Part shown: positions 1 through 12,200 of the stretch, piece after piece
Layout of the letters: each line of letters starts with the position of its first letter
Numbering within the stretch: position 1 is the stretch's first letter
Source: Gymnogyps californianus
Taxonomy: Eukaryota > Chordata > Aves > Accipitriformes > Cathartidae
Direction: 5' to 3'
NCBI RefSeq assembly: GCF_018139145.2
Contig: NC_059476.1
Span: 7,725,501-7,789,500, forward strand
DNA length: 64,000 bases
The notes under the pieces: model-generated
What the model saw: only the letters and a program-made list of their open reading frames with translations
Told to the model about the DNA's origin: nothing
Databases searched by the model: none
Position numbers and translations under genes: made by a program

Positions 1-1140
1 GAAGTTGTATCCTAAGGAATAAAATCAAGGTTTTATCAGGGTACCACATGATGTTACAGCTGCTGATAGTACTTTGAGCTTCAAAAGTGAGAAACATATT
101 CTACTTCTTTCCCTTATTCTGTGCAACACATGCCAATTTTTGAAAAGGTAGCATTATTGGCGCAATATGGTAGTATTTAGAGCTCCAGAGATTATGGCCC
201 ATTTAGCAGATGCTGAATATACGATCTATGTCCTGAAGATGCTAATCTCATTGAAAAAAGAAAGTTTTATCTTCATTCTAGTAACTGAGGCACAGAGAGA
301 TGAAGAAATATGCCCGAGATCTGCAGCAGAACTGGTGTTCCTCAAGTCTGCCACTTTAACCAAAAGAGCATCTTTCTTATTGTGGACTAACATTGCTTTG
401 AGAGTCCTGTATGAGCTGGATAACCCACATAGATATCTGTTGTCCGTGTTCAGAGTAAACACACAGTGATATGGTATAAAGGGATGCACAATAGCACTCC
501 TGATGAAAAAGAAAAACCTACAGCCTTTGCTAAATGGCAGGTCTGAATGGCACACAGAAAATTATGGAGCACATTCACTTGCAGCCAGGAAATTGGTCTT
601 GCTGGGGGCTCACGGTTTGATTTATGGTGCCCTTAAGTGAGTCAGGATTCCTAATTGTTCTTGAAACATGCTCCCGAGATGGACTGGGGGTGGGGGAGCG
701 CTCAAGAGCAAGAGGCACAGGAGAATGGTGGTGGGGACTCTCGGGGGGACCCTCGGCCAGCCCTGCCCTAAGCTGTGCAGACAGCCCCAGAGCATCCCTT
801 CTCTCCTCTAGAGCTGCTGGGCAGACAGCAAGCACAGTATGCTCTGCTGCGACCCCAGGGAGTGAATGGCACAAGAAAGGATACAGCACTGGAAGGACTA
901 AAAAGAAAGTTGATGTCTCTCAAGTTTTGGTCCATTAAGGTAATCCTACACTCTGCAACTGAAGCTATGGGTCAATGAAAACAAATTACAGTTCATTCCC
1001 CAAACAGAAAGATTAAGACGCAGGAAGCTGCCGAATGCTGTAGGCACTGGCCTTGACTTCACAACCTAGCCAATTTGTGCTGCCTGTGGGGCTGTACAGC
1101 TGTCAGTAAGAAAACAAATCTTCTCGTACAGAAACTCCTC
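1..1140. other. Non-coding DNA, nothing recognised
   Basis: Short open frames on both strands of about 60-110 codons have no recognisable domain, initiation context or splice frame. A G-rich patch around 680-755 contains two long G runs but not the four clustered runs of a quadruplex. No repeat family is recognised. Confidence 0.55.
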
Positions 1141-1173
1141 TTTTATATCACATTCCTTTCTTTTTTTTTCCAG

Positions 1174-1299
1174 ACAACAGCCTTTGTTTCTAGAGAAAAG
1201 CCAAAAAGTATTTTGCATATCCAAAATGCAAAGGCAATACATGTGCTCTTTATTGAAACTGTTTCAGTTACAAACAATTACAAACAAATGAATTTGTGA
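1174..1299 (+). CDS. Possible terminal coding exon (unidentified)
   Basis: A strong 3' splice site precedes position 1174: about 30 bases dominated by T and C, including a run of nine T, end in CCAG. The frame read from the first base after AG is open for 41 codons and stops with TGA at 1297-1299. Its start reads TTAFVSREKPKSILHIQ. There is no good donor before the stop, so it could only be a last coding exon. A poly(A)-type signal lies 1.3 kb downstream at 2615. The protein is not recognised, and a polypyrimidine tract plus a chance frame of this length is common in 64 kb. The splice site is seen; the exon is inferred. It could equally be a decoy acceptor. Confidence 0.17.
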   Translation, partial: TTAFVSREKPKSILHIQNAKAIHVLFIETVSVTNNYKQMNL

Positions 1300-3590
1300 A
1301 TGCCGAAGAAAATCCAGGGCAAAGCCATCTGAAATGGGGAGGTTAGAAAAATACTGAGTATTTCTGATGGTAGGAGGTAAAACCAAATAAGCTCACTACA
1401 GACTAGACCACCTAACGTCAGCCTTTCTTCTTTGGCAGAGAAAGCACCCTCTCTTTATCGATGAGTGACACTAGCAGGCTGATAGGTGCAGGGTTTTCAA
1501 AGGGAAAATCTAATTTGTAAACAATCAACATCTTAACAAGCTATAAACAGCTGTCTGGACTTCTAGCAGATTTGCTGATGCTTGAAGGGCTGAAAATCAC
1601 AATGTTTTCCTAAAACCTCCTTCATTAATTTGTGGCCTGGTATTCATTAGGACAACAAGCCTCGGGGGGCTACTTACAGCTTAGCTCCCCCCTCCCCATC
1701 AGGTTGCAAGCCCAGGTTCTGCTAATTTTGAGGATGGGTGCACGGCTTTGGAAATCTGGTTTTAGGTATGTCCCTATCACATGGAGGTGGGTATGAGGAC
1801 CTAAAAGGAAAACTAACAGAAATAAGGGCACCAAAAATACGTGGTTGGTTCCTCCCACCCAAACAACAGGTCATTTATCACTAGTGCTTCTAGGAACTCT
1901 TGTCATTAAGTAGATTCCACAGTGATGCTTCTGTCCCATCCATGAGGGAAATCAAGGAAGACAAGATTTGCTCTAACCTAGAGAGAATTTATGGAATGGC
2001 CAGACTGGTCCCAGTAAGTGAGAGCAATAGCTACACCCGGTACGGGAAATACAGACTGGTAATTGGGTAGATAGATAGCAGTAAGCACCCATGACACTGA
2101 TTAGCAGAAGCCCATTTCAGGCATGAGTTTGAGAGTGGCGGCACGTATCTTGAAGTTGTGATAGTACGAGGTTGGTTGCAAAGCGCTGTGAGAGAGGTTC
2201 GGCATGCTTTAAACTTCCCCCAAAAGGTTGCTTTAGTAAATTCTAGAGTAAGAGGAGGGAATTCTGTGTGTGTATGCTGAGAGAAAGAAAAAAAAAGACT
2301 GAAGAGAAATATGGGATGGTTTGTTTTTCCAGCATGCCTTAGGTAAACAGAAGTTTTCTCAATTAGATTTCTTCTTTCCAATCCATTAGGGTTAATGCAG
2401 TTTTAATTAGCACTTGATTTGCAGGCTGTGAGGTATGGTTTAATGTGCCTTTTAGAGATTCCAAACCAAAGTACTGCAAGGAATTGAACACAAATGAGCA
2501 AATTGAAGTTTTTTCATACACATTTTTGTTTGTAGATGATTTTCCCACCAGCTTTCCTTTGTATAAAGGTGATCCTAAAATACAGATCTTGGTTTCTTTG
2601 TGGAAGAGACATTCAATAAAAAATACTGCATAAAAACCTTGGTTTTGTCTCTGCTTTCATGCACTAGCCCTGTCTTCAGCTCCTGTTAGCAGGTGCACTG
2701 CTTGGTCTTATTGCTAAGGCCACTTATCTTGCCCTGTTGACGTTGAAGATAGCCAGATCTGCAGCGGTGACCTTGCACTTGTGTTGAATAATTCCTTTCC
2801 CTAACTATGCCATAATTATCAACTTTGCAACTGAATACTGGATTACAGCCCAAGAGTTCCTTCTGAATGCAAAACACAAGGAATTCAGCGTTCGCAATGA
2901 GTAAGTCTGAAGTAATCTACACAGGTGGTTCTTATATTGTACCTGTCATCGTGGTATCTGAGCTCCTGCAAAGGTCTGTGATCACATCAGTGTTTCCAGT
3001 TCATATAAACAGAGTCTGACTCCTGCATTCCTTTTGTACTTCTGAAATGTGTGGAAATAACAGTATCCGGGGGGAGCATTTAAAATCAAGCCAAAACAAA
3101 AGCAGCTAAGGAGCAAGGACACTCTGTCCTGAGTGGTTTTATCTAACTTATTTTGAACAGAAGTGGTTTCTTAGACCGAAATTATCATCATAAAAATAAT
3201 ACAAAAACTAAAATGAGGAATTCTGGCCCAAACCCAGAAAACCAGTGCTCCCAGGGCAAAAAGCAGTTTGAATGTTGAACATTGAAGTGTCAGCATTGTC
3301 TGAAGTCCTACAGTCTCTGTCACTACATGGGATTTGTAGGTAGCTAAGATCTTTGAAACCTCAGCACATGCCATAGGGTCTGTTCTGCTGATCTACGCTT
3401 GTAACCCCTGTTCACATCCACAGGTTCTGTCTCCTGTTGGAAGGAGACTCTCTCCCCCCGGTACATTCTTGGCACGGGAGCACTTCATGCAGGTGGATGA
3501 CTGAACGCTTCACTCTGGCCAGATGGCCGCTCAGCTTTAATGTTGATTAGACTTTATTATGGATTATTGATGTAATGCTGCTACTAGCTC
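1300..3590. other. Non-coding DNA, possible 3' UTR at its left end
   Basis: No convincing gene is seen. If the exon ending at 1299 is real, the stretch to about 2635 would be its 3' UTR. Bases 1480-1660, with an E-box CAGCTG and several TAAT/ATTA cores, resemble conserved non-coding DNA in texture only. A GTAAGT donor-like site at 2902 follows a short open stretch of about 50 bases after a CAG at 2846-2848; this is too short and weak to call. Confidence 0.45.
2615..2660 (+). terminator. Possible polyadenylation site
   Basis: A canonical AATAAA hexamer at 2615-2620 is followed about 20 bases later by a T/G-rich stretch (2638-2659) of the kind that serves as a downstream element. Together they form a plausible cleavage and polyadenylation signal on the + strand, downstream of the candidate terminal exon ending at 1299. 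AATAAA alone is frequent in AT-rich DNA, so the call rests on the downstream element and the context. Confidence 0.22.
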
Positions 3591-3594
3591 TGCA

Positions 3595-3690
3595 CAGCAG
3601 GACCTCATTAATGTCAGTGGAGCTCTGCTCAGGCCCAGGGGTCTGTCCACAGGGGTCCAGCTGCAAGATCAGGGCCTGTATTTGTAAATA
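3595..3690. repeat. Decayed ancient amniote repeat fragment
   Basis: The stretch has the texture of a family widespread in reptile, turtle and bird DNA: a piece like ATGTCAGTGGAGCTCTGCTC, then TCCAGCTGCAAGATCAGGGCC. I recall the consensus as 'ttcagtggagcta...gcaggatcagggcc'. Divergence is high and the ends are unclear. It is recognised from memory, not from a database comparison. Confidence 0.35.
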
Positions 3691-4480
3691 GTGGGATAGG
3701 ATGAATGAGACTAAACGTGATGGGGGATGGCTTCAGGCAAGTGGTTTGCTGAGTACTTGGCTGGATATGTCTTAGTCTAATGGGAAAACAATGTGTTGGT
3801 TTAGGAGAGAGCCCTACTGCGTTGAAAAATACATGGAGTGTTGCAGCGTACTCATGTTCCCAGCAGGGATATGGGTCTTGAGGTCCATGTGAGTATAGTG
3901 ACTGGCCCAAGTCAGCCCTCCGAGTTGGTGTAGTATGGCTGAGAGTTGCCATCGGTCATCAGACAGGAGCTGCTCATGAACACCCAGACCAGCTTTCTCC
4001 GGCTGTCCCTTTTGCACAGGATCTATGGATGCATCTTGACTCTGGGTTTGGGCTCTAGGCAGATTGATTCACACACCGAGTAAGCCAGAGTTTGGGAGCC
4101 TCCTTGTCAAATTATTGCTCAAGTAAAACTTAGCTGCAATAGCAATTTAGCTAACTGGCTAGCATTGTTTCTCATGTCACTCCCTCCTTTCCCAATATAA
4201 AAAGATTTGCAGTGAAAACAAAAGAAGAGTGTTGGCTTAATAAATCTTCAGGCTTTCTGCATAAAATGCTGGCACCGAGACACCGAATGTCCTACAGCCG
4301 TCCTTACGAGCGAGCTCTTCCATGCTGTGCGCAAGACAGACGCTTTGCTCTGTGCGTTCAGTTCTCGTTTCTTATACCTGTGCTTGCAAAGGAGCGGCTT
4401 TGGGGAGTTGCTTCAGTTGTGCATGGATGCGAGGAGACAACCCAGCCTTTGGTGCTGTCAGTTTTAAGCAGGACTTTCCT
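3691..4480. other. Left flank of the CpG island, nothing recognised
   Basis: No gene or repeat is recognised. GC rises towards 4480. Several overlapping frames run from here into the island only because GC-rich sequence has few stop codons. Confidence 0.5.
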
Positions 4481-4710
4481 CCGAGCAATGTGGTCCAGCC
4501 CTCAGCGGGAGCAGGAGGAGGAGAGGCCCGCTCAGGACCCGCGGGCTCAGGCTGCTGGCATTTGTCCCGGAGGCAAAGCTGGAGCCGGGGCGGGAGGACG
4601 GGGCTGCGGGTGGCGCCCACCGGGGCTCGGGGCGGCCGGCGGCGGGGCGGCAGCGCCCGCCGGGGCCGGCAGCGGGGCCGGAGCCGCGCAGGCTGCGCGC
4701 TGCCGCGCAC
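4481..4710. promoter_or_regulatory. Compact CpG island, candidate promoter
   Basis: Roughly 230 bases with about 75 percent GC and about 30 CpG dinucleotides by hand count, so the observed/expected CpG ratio is near 0.9. Its surroundings are 40 percent GC and CpG-poor. The core (about 4590-4705) contains repeated GGGGC and GCCGG blocks, GC-box-like sequence and potential G-quadruplex runs. Such islands in vertebrates usually mark promoters or Polycomb/CTCF elements. The right edge is abrupt and abuts a CTCF-like motif. A moderate donor-like CAG|GTGAAC at 4873-4881 on the + strand could end a first exon started in the island. No recognisable coding sequence leaves the island on either strand; the 186-codon + frame and the 114-codon minus frame across it look like low-complexity translations rich in Gly, Ala, Pro and Arg. 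It could be the promoter of a long non-coding RNA, a distal alternative promoter or a methylation-protected enhancer. Confidence 0.6.
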
Positions 4711-4728
4711 TTGCACTCTACCTCACCA

Positions 4729-4742
4729 CCACTAGATGGTAT
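4729..4742 (+). promoter_or_regulatory. CTCF-like binding motif
   Basis: CCACTAGATGGTAT fits the CTCF core CCASYAGRKGGCRS at 12 of 14 positions; the mismatches are T for C at position 12 and T for S at position 14. It lies 20 bases to the right of the CpG island edge, a common setting for CTCF sites. A single core match is expected by chance about once in many tens of kilobases, so position adds most of the support. Confidence 0.4.
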
Positions 4743-7700
4743 TTGACAACCACTTCTGTTCGCCGCCCTTAAAAAGCCTTTTCCTGGCTAAAAACCAAGC
4801 CCGGCGATTTCTCCCTGCTTCTAATAAAACTCTTTCAATAATTTTTTATTATATTTTTACAGTGATAACATGCAGGTGAACAAAGCTGCTGTTGTACTAA
4901 CCAGCTAAAACAAAGCAAAGGATTTTGGAGGTTGGGATGCTACAGTTGTTGACCTTGTGAGCCGGCACCACTTGCTCCCGGGAAAGCACCAAGCGCCTTC
5001 CCCTCAGCATTGCTGGTACCATGCCATATTTTCCCACCGAGATATTTTTGGAGTGTTCTTCCCTTTCCAAGATGGAAAGCCCAGTCATACCATCTTTTGC
5101 TGGTGTAAGGCTTCCAGCACTTCTGAATATTCAAAGCCTTGATTTTTTAAAAAGCTGCTGTGGCTGTGAGCATAGGTCAGCATTGAGGAGCACATGCAGG
5201 AGAACATGGGATCCTGTCCCACCGAGCGGAGGTCGGTGGGGCTGTAGTGGGTAACCCAGATGGGACAGCCCTGACGCTGTGAGCAAAATGATAAGCGATT
5301 CAGGTCAGGCTGCCTCTGGGAATACATGTAGACGTTGCAAACTACAGCTTTTAGGATCTAGCTCTCCATACTTAGTACTTCAGTTTCAAATAAGCATTTT
5401 GCTTTTTTTTTTTGGTTGTTGTCACTATAAAAGATGGACAGGACTCTGCCCCGAGCGGTCAGACTCTGATCTTTCCAGCTTTAATTGGTTGGTTAGTTGT
5501 ATCTTTTCTTTCCCAAATTATTTGCAAGAAATTGCGATTTAATCCATTCTGCACTTAAGAAATTTAATCAATCATTAGAAATAACTGCCGATGATAGGAA
5601 AATATGGTAATTCATGTTATTTTTGCAGACAAAGCACTGATATAAACAAAACATAATTAAACATGCCCTCTTTATACACTTCATAAAAAGCCACAGTCCT
5701 TGGGTATTATAAATCTAAACTTATTTCTCTGATCTCAGGGCATAAAATGTGTTCTGTGAATTGTCTTACTTCTTGTAGGAAAACACTGATAATATTTGCC
5801 TTGCAGGCAGCATAAAACACAAAATGTAAAATAAAAATAAGTTATTAATCAGACTAACGGGCAACTTAAATGGAAAGCTGTCTTCTATGTCACATTAAAA
5901 ATGATAATGAGCAACATTTCACAAGGCAATATTATTTAAAAAAAAAAAAAATCCATGTTACGCACAGACTTCTCAATCCATATCTGTGCTGTAGTCTCCA
6001 GGAAGCAAACAAGAGGGACAAGTTTTGTAGTTGGTTACCATGGGTATGTTGCCTGAGGAATACCTACATTTCAACATGGCCATGCCTCAAACAGGTGTTG
6101 CTTTTTTATCTTCAGCTAACCCAGCCTGAGGCAACAGTGATCTTGTTTTTCCAAATTTGCATCTTAGTAGAAACAAAGTTTTAGCTCAATTAAATACCTG
6201 TCACAGAGGGGAGGAAAGAGTAGGAATATGTTGTGACGCATAAGAATATGTTGTGGTTTTGAAAATGGTCTGGTAAGAGCTATTTTTCTAATGATCTGTG
6301 ACAAAAACAATGCAAAAACAAAAACCCTGCCCTAAGGGCCAGTATGTTGCTCTTTGCTTCTCACATGGAAACTAAGAAACAGAATTTTTGAATGAAATCC
6401 ATTGTATAAAAATACAGCCTGTTCCCTAGCTCATCTCATAGGCACCTGCAGGTTGCTTTTGCTGCTTTCTGAAAGACCAAATTCTTCCTCCCTTTCCAGC
6501 ATAATTTGAGTTGAAGGTTGGCTTATGGGCAATATTCTTATTCTAGGAAGGTTGTTAAGGCTTGTGCTTTTCTTGCCCAGTAAAAATAGGTCGACTCAGA
6601 GTGACCCTCTGTGTCTGTGTGCATCGTAGGAGCAGTCCCATGCCTGAAGGCTGCATTTGCCGTATGTTGTTTGCTCACAGCAACATCCTTGGGGCTGCCT
6701 TTGGTGGCAGCAATAGGTATTTCCAAGGGGTGGATAATTCGTGGGCTTTCAAATACTGTTAAGTGTAGTGTGCAGGAGAGACTAGCCCCAGCATTCTCCA
6801 TCTATCCCAGAAACCTTTGTCTGCCTCATCTGCCCTTGTCGTGACATCAAAGAGACTAGGCTGGGCAGACAAAACTGCCAACCTCCTCCTTAAGAAGACC
6901 CCAGCATCACCTGTGCAGGGGCAGGTGGGATTTGTAGGGCAGACCGACCTGGAACAAGGGTTCAAAGACGACGTGGATACCATTGCTGACTCTCAGGTGA
7001 CCCTACACGTGGGGCTGTCCTCTGGACAGGGTAGCTGGTGTACAGTGTAGATCTGGCAATTTATTTTCTGATTTATTTTTAGCCTTTTGAGACTTTTGTT
7101 ACAAATCTAATGAGCAGTCACTCTGAGGCTGCACCAGTACAGCACACAGGTGTCTTCCTGACAGTGGCAATACATCACGTCTGCATGGCCTCTGTATTTC
7201 TGCTGACTGGCTTATTGTCTGCATGTCCATCGTATTCTGGTTTCAGGGCTGTGACTGGAAGGATGTAAGAGGTGTCTCTTTATAAGAAATCTTAGCAAAT
7301 ATGCTTGTAGATATATTCAGAGGCTCACCCACTGCTGAAGGCATGCTTCTGGTTCCCATACGTAAGTGAGAAAGCAAGGCTTACTTTTTCTGTCTTGTGT
7401 GGTTTTGCAAGGAGTTGCAAGACAGGTGTTGCTCGCTGGTGTGTAGTTCCTAGCATGAGAGGATCCAGCTGTCAGGTGAGCTTTACAGGAGTAATAATTA
7501 CTTGATCGCCAAACCAACGCTTAAGAGACATAGTATTTTTCTTTAGCCAGACAAAAATCCTCTCTTCCCAGCTCACCCTGGAGACTCAGTAAAATCCTAA
7601 AGCTGATACCTTCTGGAGTGTTCTCCGAATCTCTCTATGTGACAGCCCAGCTATTCATGTGCTTTTTCAGTTGTAACTGTACTTGTGTTCAAAGCCAGTG

Positions 7701-9169
7701 AAGATCAACAGGGCTTATTGCTTCAGACTGAATGCTCATGCTGAATGCTAGATCTTCTCCGCAGCAGGGGCTAGAACTCAGTTCCCTGACATGCCTCACT
7801 CTCCCCATTTAGCTGTGTGTTTAGTTTTTATTTATTTACATTCTCATCCCATTTCTTTCCAAGCTCAGCTCGTCATATATAACAGTTTATGTATATACCC
7901 TCACCGGAGGGAATGAATAGCATCTCCAGCAGTGGAATTCTGGGGGCACGTCTGCTGCACACTGGCACATAGCTGAGATGCAGTGCCGAAAATTCAAGCT
8001 GAGTGCCAGGAAGCATGCTATTATCAATATACCAGGCTGTGGAAAATGATGCAAGTCCCATACATGAAAATCAAGAGTATTTCTGTGCTACAGGACAAAC
8101 GACTAGAAATGTGTCAGGAGAACGCTTTTGCAAGGATGCACATGGATTCTGAAATGCCTCTCACCACTACTGTGTTACCTCCGTAGCCCCCTGCTATCTT
8201 TGTATTGCCATATTGTTATTTGAGGTTTCTTGGACAACAGTGAATACATTCAGCCCAAAGGTTGCCCATGCATAGTAAGGGGCACCATCCTTAGTATGAG
8301 GGGTTTATTGAGCATACGTGACTAGCTGTGGTAGGGACATGGAAAAGGTACTCTGTGTCCTGGGAGGAGCAGGACTGCAGAGTGAGCACAAGCCGTCTGT
8401 GCAGGCATGGGTGAGCTGGACATGAATATTAGCTGGTAACAGATCTGTATGTGTTCCATGGCCCTAGATCCAGATCTTCCAGGTACCTGCAGCTTAGTCA
8501 CAACTGCTACTCTGCCCAGGCTAATCTAAGGTCCAGAAATTTGAGGAAACTTCTTATTTTTACTGGGGGGGTGGGGAAATCTGAGTGAAAACAGAAAGGA
8601 AAAATAAAAGTAGTTTTGGGGAAACCTGAGTATATTTTAGTTCTGCCATGGAGTTCAGTGGACGGATATGTTGTCTCTGCCTCGCGGCTAAGATAACGGG
8701 CACAAAGGGGTATCCCTTTTCATGCAAGGCAATGAGTTTGTCTAGAAGCTTCAAGGTATGTAACAGGAGAGCTGTGCTTACCAGGTCCTACTCTTCTAGG
8801 AAGGGGGTGATAGTGAGGAGACGGCAGCATTGCTCCAGCCCTGGCAGCAGAGGAACCTGCCCCACACAACTTGTGACAGCTCTTCCTCTGTGAGCAGTGC
8901 CGTATGCGACGGTCTCCTACAACTGCTTACATTAATGACTTACAGAAGAGGAGGGGGGCTGGCTGGTCCCTAAAATCTCTAGGCAGGCAGAACTTGATCA
9001 TGGGTCTACGAGGGAGAGGCTGCAAGTTCCTTGGGTGGTGGTGTTGGGGCTGGTAAATGTGGAGTCTTTAACGCTTGTGAAATGACCCGTTATATTACAG
9101 TGCCTGGGAGGGAGACCGGATCTGTGTCTGCCTCCACCCATCAACTAAACAGCTTCTTGCCTCCACCAG
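4743..9169. other. Non-coding DNA
   Basis: No gene is recognised. Short simple stretches are T12 at about 5402-5413 and A14 at 5938-5951. Bases 6840-7050 are somewhat GC-rich and 8560-8580 carries a G7-T-G4 run. Frames of 60-105 codons here have no splice signals or domain character. Confidence 0.5.
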
Positions 9170-9276
9170 TACGTTGCAGTGGATATTATATATCACACAA
9201 GCTACTGAAAGAGCTAGTTATCTTTTGGAGGAAAGTATGTGTAGAGGATGAGAGTAGCTATTTGGATGCTAGGTCT
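9170..9276 (+). CDS. Possible internal exon, 107 nt (unidentified)
   Basis: The acceptor is a C/T-rich stretch ending CTTCTTGCCTCCACCAG, and the donor is TCT|GTAAGTG. Between them the frame is open: two bases complete a split codon, then 35 full codons run through KLLKELVIFWRKVCVEDESS in the middle. The exon would end in phase 0, which is what the better exon at 38917 needs upstream. A second donor-like site (GTGAGT) lies near 9318, in the same frame. I recognise no family, and both splice sites deviate from the best consensus (T after AG, T before GT). Chance pairs of this quality are expected a few times in 64 kb, so confidence is low. Confidence 0.17.
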
Positions 9277-12200
9277 GTAAGTGAATGTTATGGCAGGTAT
9301 AAATTAAGGGTCTCAGGGTGAGTGTTGATTTACACAGTCCTTGAAGGGAATCGCTCTGGACCCAGCTTGTAAGAGACATGCCACAAATCTACATGCTATT
9401 TTGTGTTTCAGAGAGAAGGAGAAATTAATTGTTTTGTCTCTGGTTAAATAGCCAGGTGGGACTAGGATTGACAAAAATGTGTCCACTGAAATGTTCTTTT
9501 AAACTAGAATATAGCTTAATGACCCTCATTTTTTATTTGATTAAAATTATGCATATTTTAATGAAAAAACAGGGTTGCCTAATTCCCCTCCCCCTTTTAA
9601 AATCTGTTTTTAGTTGGGAGATTTGAAACATGGACTTTCTATATATATACATATATGCATGGCACAGAACATTGTGAACTAAAAATATTTTGAAGGATGA
9701 GGTGCTGAAAGTGTTCAGTTTGCTTCTTTGATAGTCCCTCCCCAAAGAGCAGTCATCTTGGGGGGACTGTCCTCCCTGTATCTTTTTCATGAGTTTTCTC
9801 GAAGAACAACCTGTGTTTTCCAGGCAAATGTAGTAGAAGCTGGTTCTGATACTGGCTTCTGTCTAGAGCAACTCTTAAATCAGCTGAGCCCTTTGATATA
9901 AAAGAGAAGAAACTGGCCCACAATATGAGTTTTCAAGGATGATATAATTCAAGTACTTTCTTCAATTTTAGTGGGTATTCCCTTCATATATATAGTATTG
10001 TCAAGTGTGTAAAACAGAGGGGAAAGTGATAGCTCCTGGTCCCATTAAGACTAAGTCAGCAGGAGCTAGACAGACAGAATATTCATGTTTTGCTCCAATA
10101 GGTAAAATTAGCAGCGTGGTCTGCATCAGAGCAGAAGGCTAGTATACAGGACTGTAAATTCAAAGTATTTTCAATCATGTATTGCTGTATCTTTCTCCTC
10201 GCTTAAGAAACGCCCCTTATTACAGGTTCTAAATGCTCCTTGGATCATGTCATGTTTTGCTTTTATTTGGTTTTTTTGTTTTTCTCTATGGTGATGTTAC
10301 AGCACCGTCTAGGGTGGTTTTTTAATGCTTTTTTGTTCCAAGTAAGGAAAAGCAAATTAAAAATAGATGAAGAGAAATAAGTAAAGATGGTCTGACTTTA
10401 AAGGGAAAAGGGAAAAGGAAAAGAAGAATGTGAGCTATAAATGAAATGTAGACTCCACAAGTGATGTACCTAATAAAAGGCTCAGGCCTGACTGATCCAC
10501 AGCTACAGAAATGTGCTTCTTGAGGATGAAAGAACTGAAGAAATGGGAAAGACTTAAGTCCTCAATGAGTTTAGCGATTAAGATGTTCAAGTAAGTCAAA
10601 AGAACTCTGTGGCAATGTAACATCAATAATTTTGAAGCAGTATTTAGAATTAATGTAGTTCATGTTTTACTGCATCTCCTCCCAGGCACTGAATATATGG
10701 GGGCCCTCTTCTTTACTGCTTATGCGTGAAAATAGCTTGTACTCCTAAGAATAATCTTTTGTGTTTAATAAAAAGCAAAACCAGATCATCTAAACCCAGA
10801 AAAAGCAGGAAATCTGAACAATGTGCTTCCTATTCTTGGGGCTGTTTATGGAAAGCTGCATTTGTATGACAAAAAGCATAATTTTTTATTATATCAAACT
10901 TTTCACATCAAATACTACTAATGCATTTCAGTTCCTCCTCCTTTTCTGTCTAACTATTACCAGCTCATTTACCACTTGCTGAAGTGGAGGACGGGCCAAA
11001 GCTTTTATCTATGGTTTCTTTTTTTCATTACTAGAGCGTTGGCGTGGAGTGGAAGTGATCACAGCGAGAGCTTCATCCTGTGCAGACCCTGGTACCCCAC
11101 TCTGGCTGCTCAGGCGATCGTCTCTGTTACTGAGATCTTGTTGCAATTTATCAGCTAGGTAAATCGGTTTTATTCCTTCCGGAGCATTAGTAAGCCTTTT
11201 ACTGCCAGACCAGGTCTCTGTTTTTCAACTAAGGACTTAGAGATCCATTTTGTCTTTCAGATTAAAGAACCCTGAAGAGTTTTTCCAGAAGGAAAAAACT
11301 TTCTATAGAAATGTGTCAGTTGTCTTGGGTGCTGCTGTGTCCCAAGTGTGATTTATGGATCATCTGTACCATAAGGAGGTTTTTGCTGGAGATATGAGAC
11401 TTAACTGGTGTGTCATGAGACATAGGACTGGAGACTAGATCTTGAGAAGAAATGAAGGAAAAAAAAGAATAAGGAAATGAAATTTATTTCCAGAAATGAA
11501 GCTATCCATGTACCAGTCAGAACCTAGTGAAACATGATAGTCATTTTCCTGTCTCCCTCTGTAAAAGACTGTATGGGTCCCCTAGTGCAATGTGTAGATC
11601 ACTCTGTGAGTGCTGCTTTCACACATCAATATTCTGCACAGTTGTGCTGACATATAGTAGCTAGTTCCTGCAAGGATGGATTCTTCAGCATTAGTGGGAA
11701 AATTTTTTCTTGCATCTTGTTATCCTCTTGAAAAGCTTTGTGTGTCCTAAGACAGCTCAGGTGTCCTGGATAGTCATAACTTCCAGAAGGTCTCGCCAGC
11801 TCGAGTGCTTTCTGCATACTCTGCCCTTGTGGAGGGAACTGCCCTTCTCCGTACTGATGCTGGAGCTTTCCCCCGGGTGAAACACAACAGCATCTGTAGT
11901 AGCTACAGCACAGTAACACATAGCATTTAATCCCATGGTAAAGAGGAGTGGGGCTGGAGGCAGGGGTGAAAGGAGAAATTAGGTAAATTAGATGTAATCC
12001 TTCAGGATAGAATTTTGCCAGGAATCACTGTTTCCTATAGTTCTTGACCTTGCAAAAAGTAGAAGAGTATCTCAGACACCACAATTATCTATAAATTTGG
12101 GGATGCATCCTGTTCTAATCCAACAGAAATTTAGAGAGATTAGAAAGAGTTTATTACCATCCATACTGCAATTTCATGGTCTTGTTTTGGATAGTTAGTG

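Noticed and set aside
4212..4772. 186-codon + frame and 114-codon minus frame over the CpG island
   Set aside because: Open only because GC-rich DNA has few stop codons. The translations are Gly/Ala/Pro/Arg low-complexity sequence with no conserved motif.
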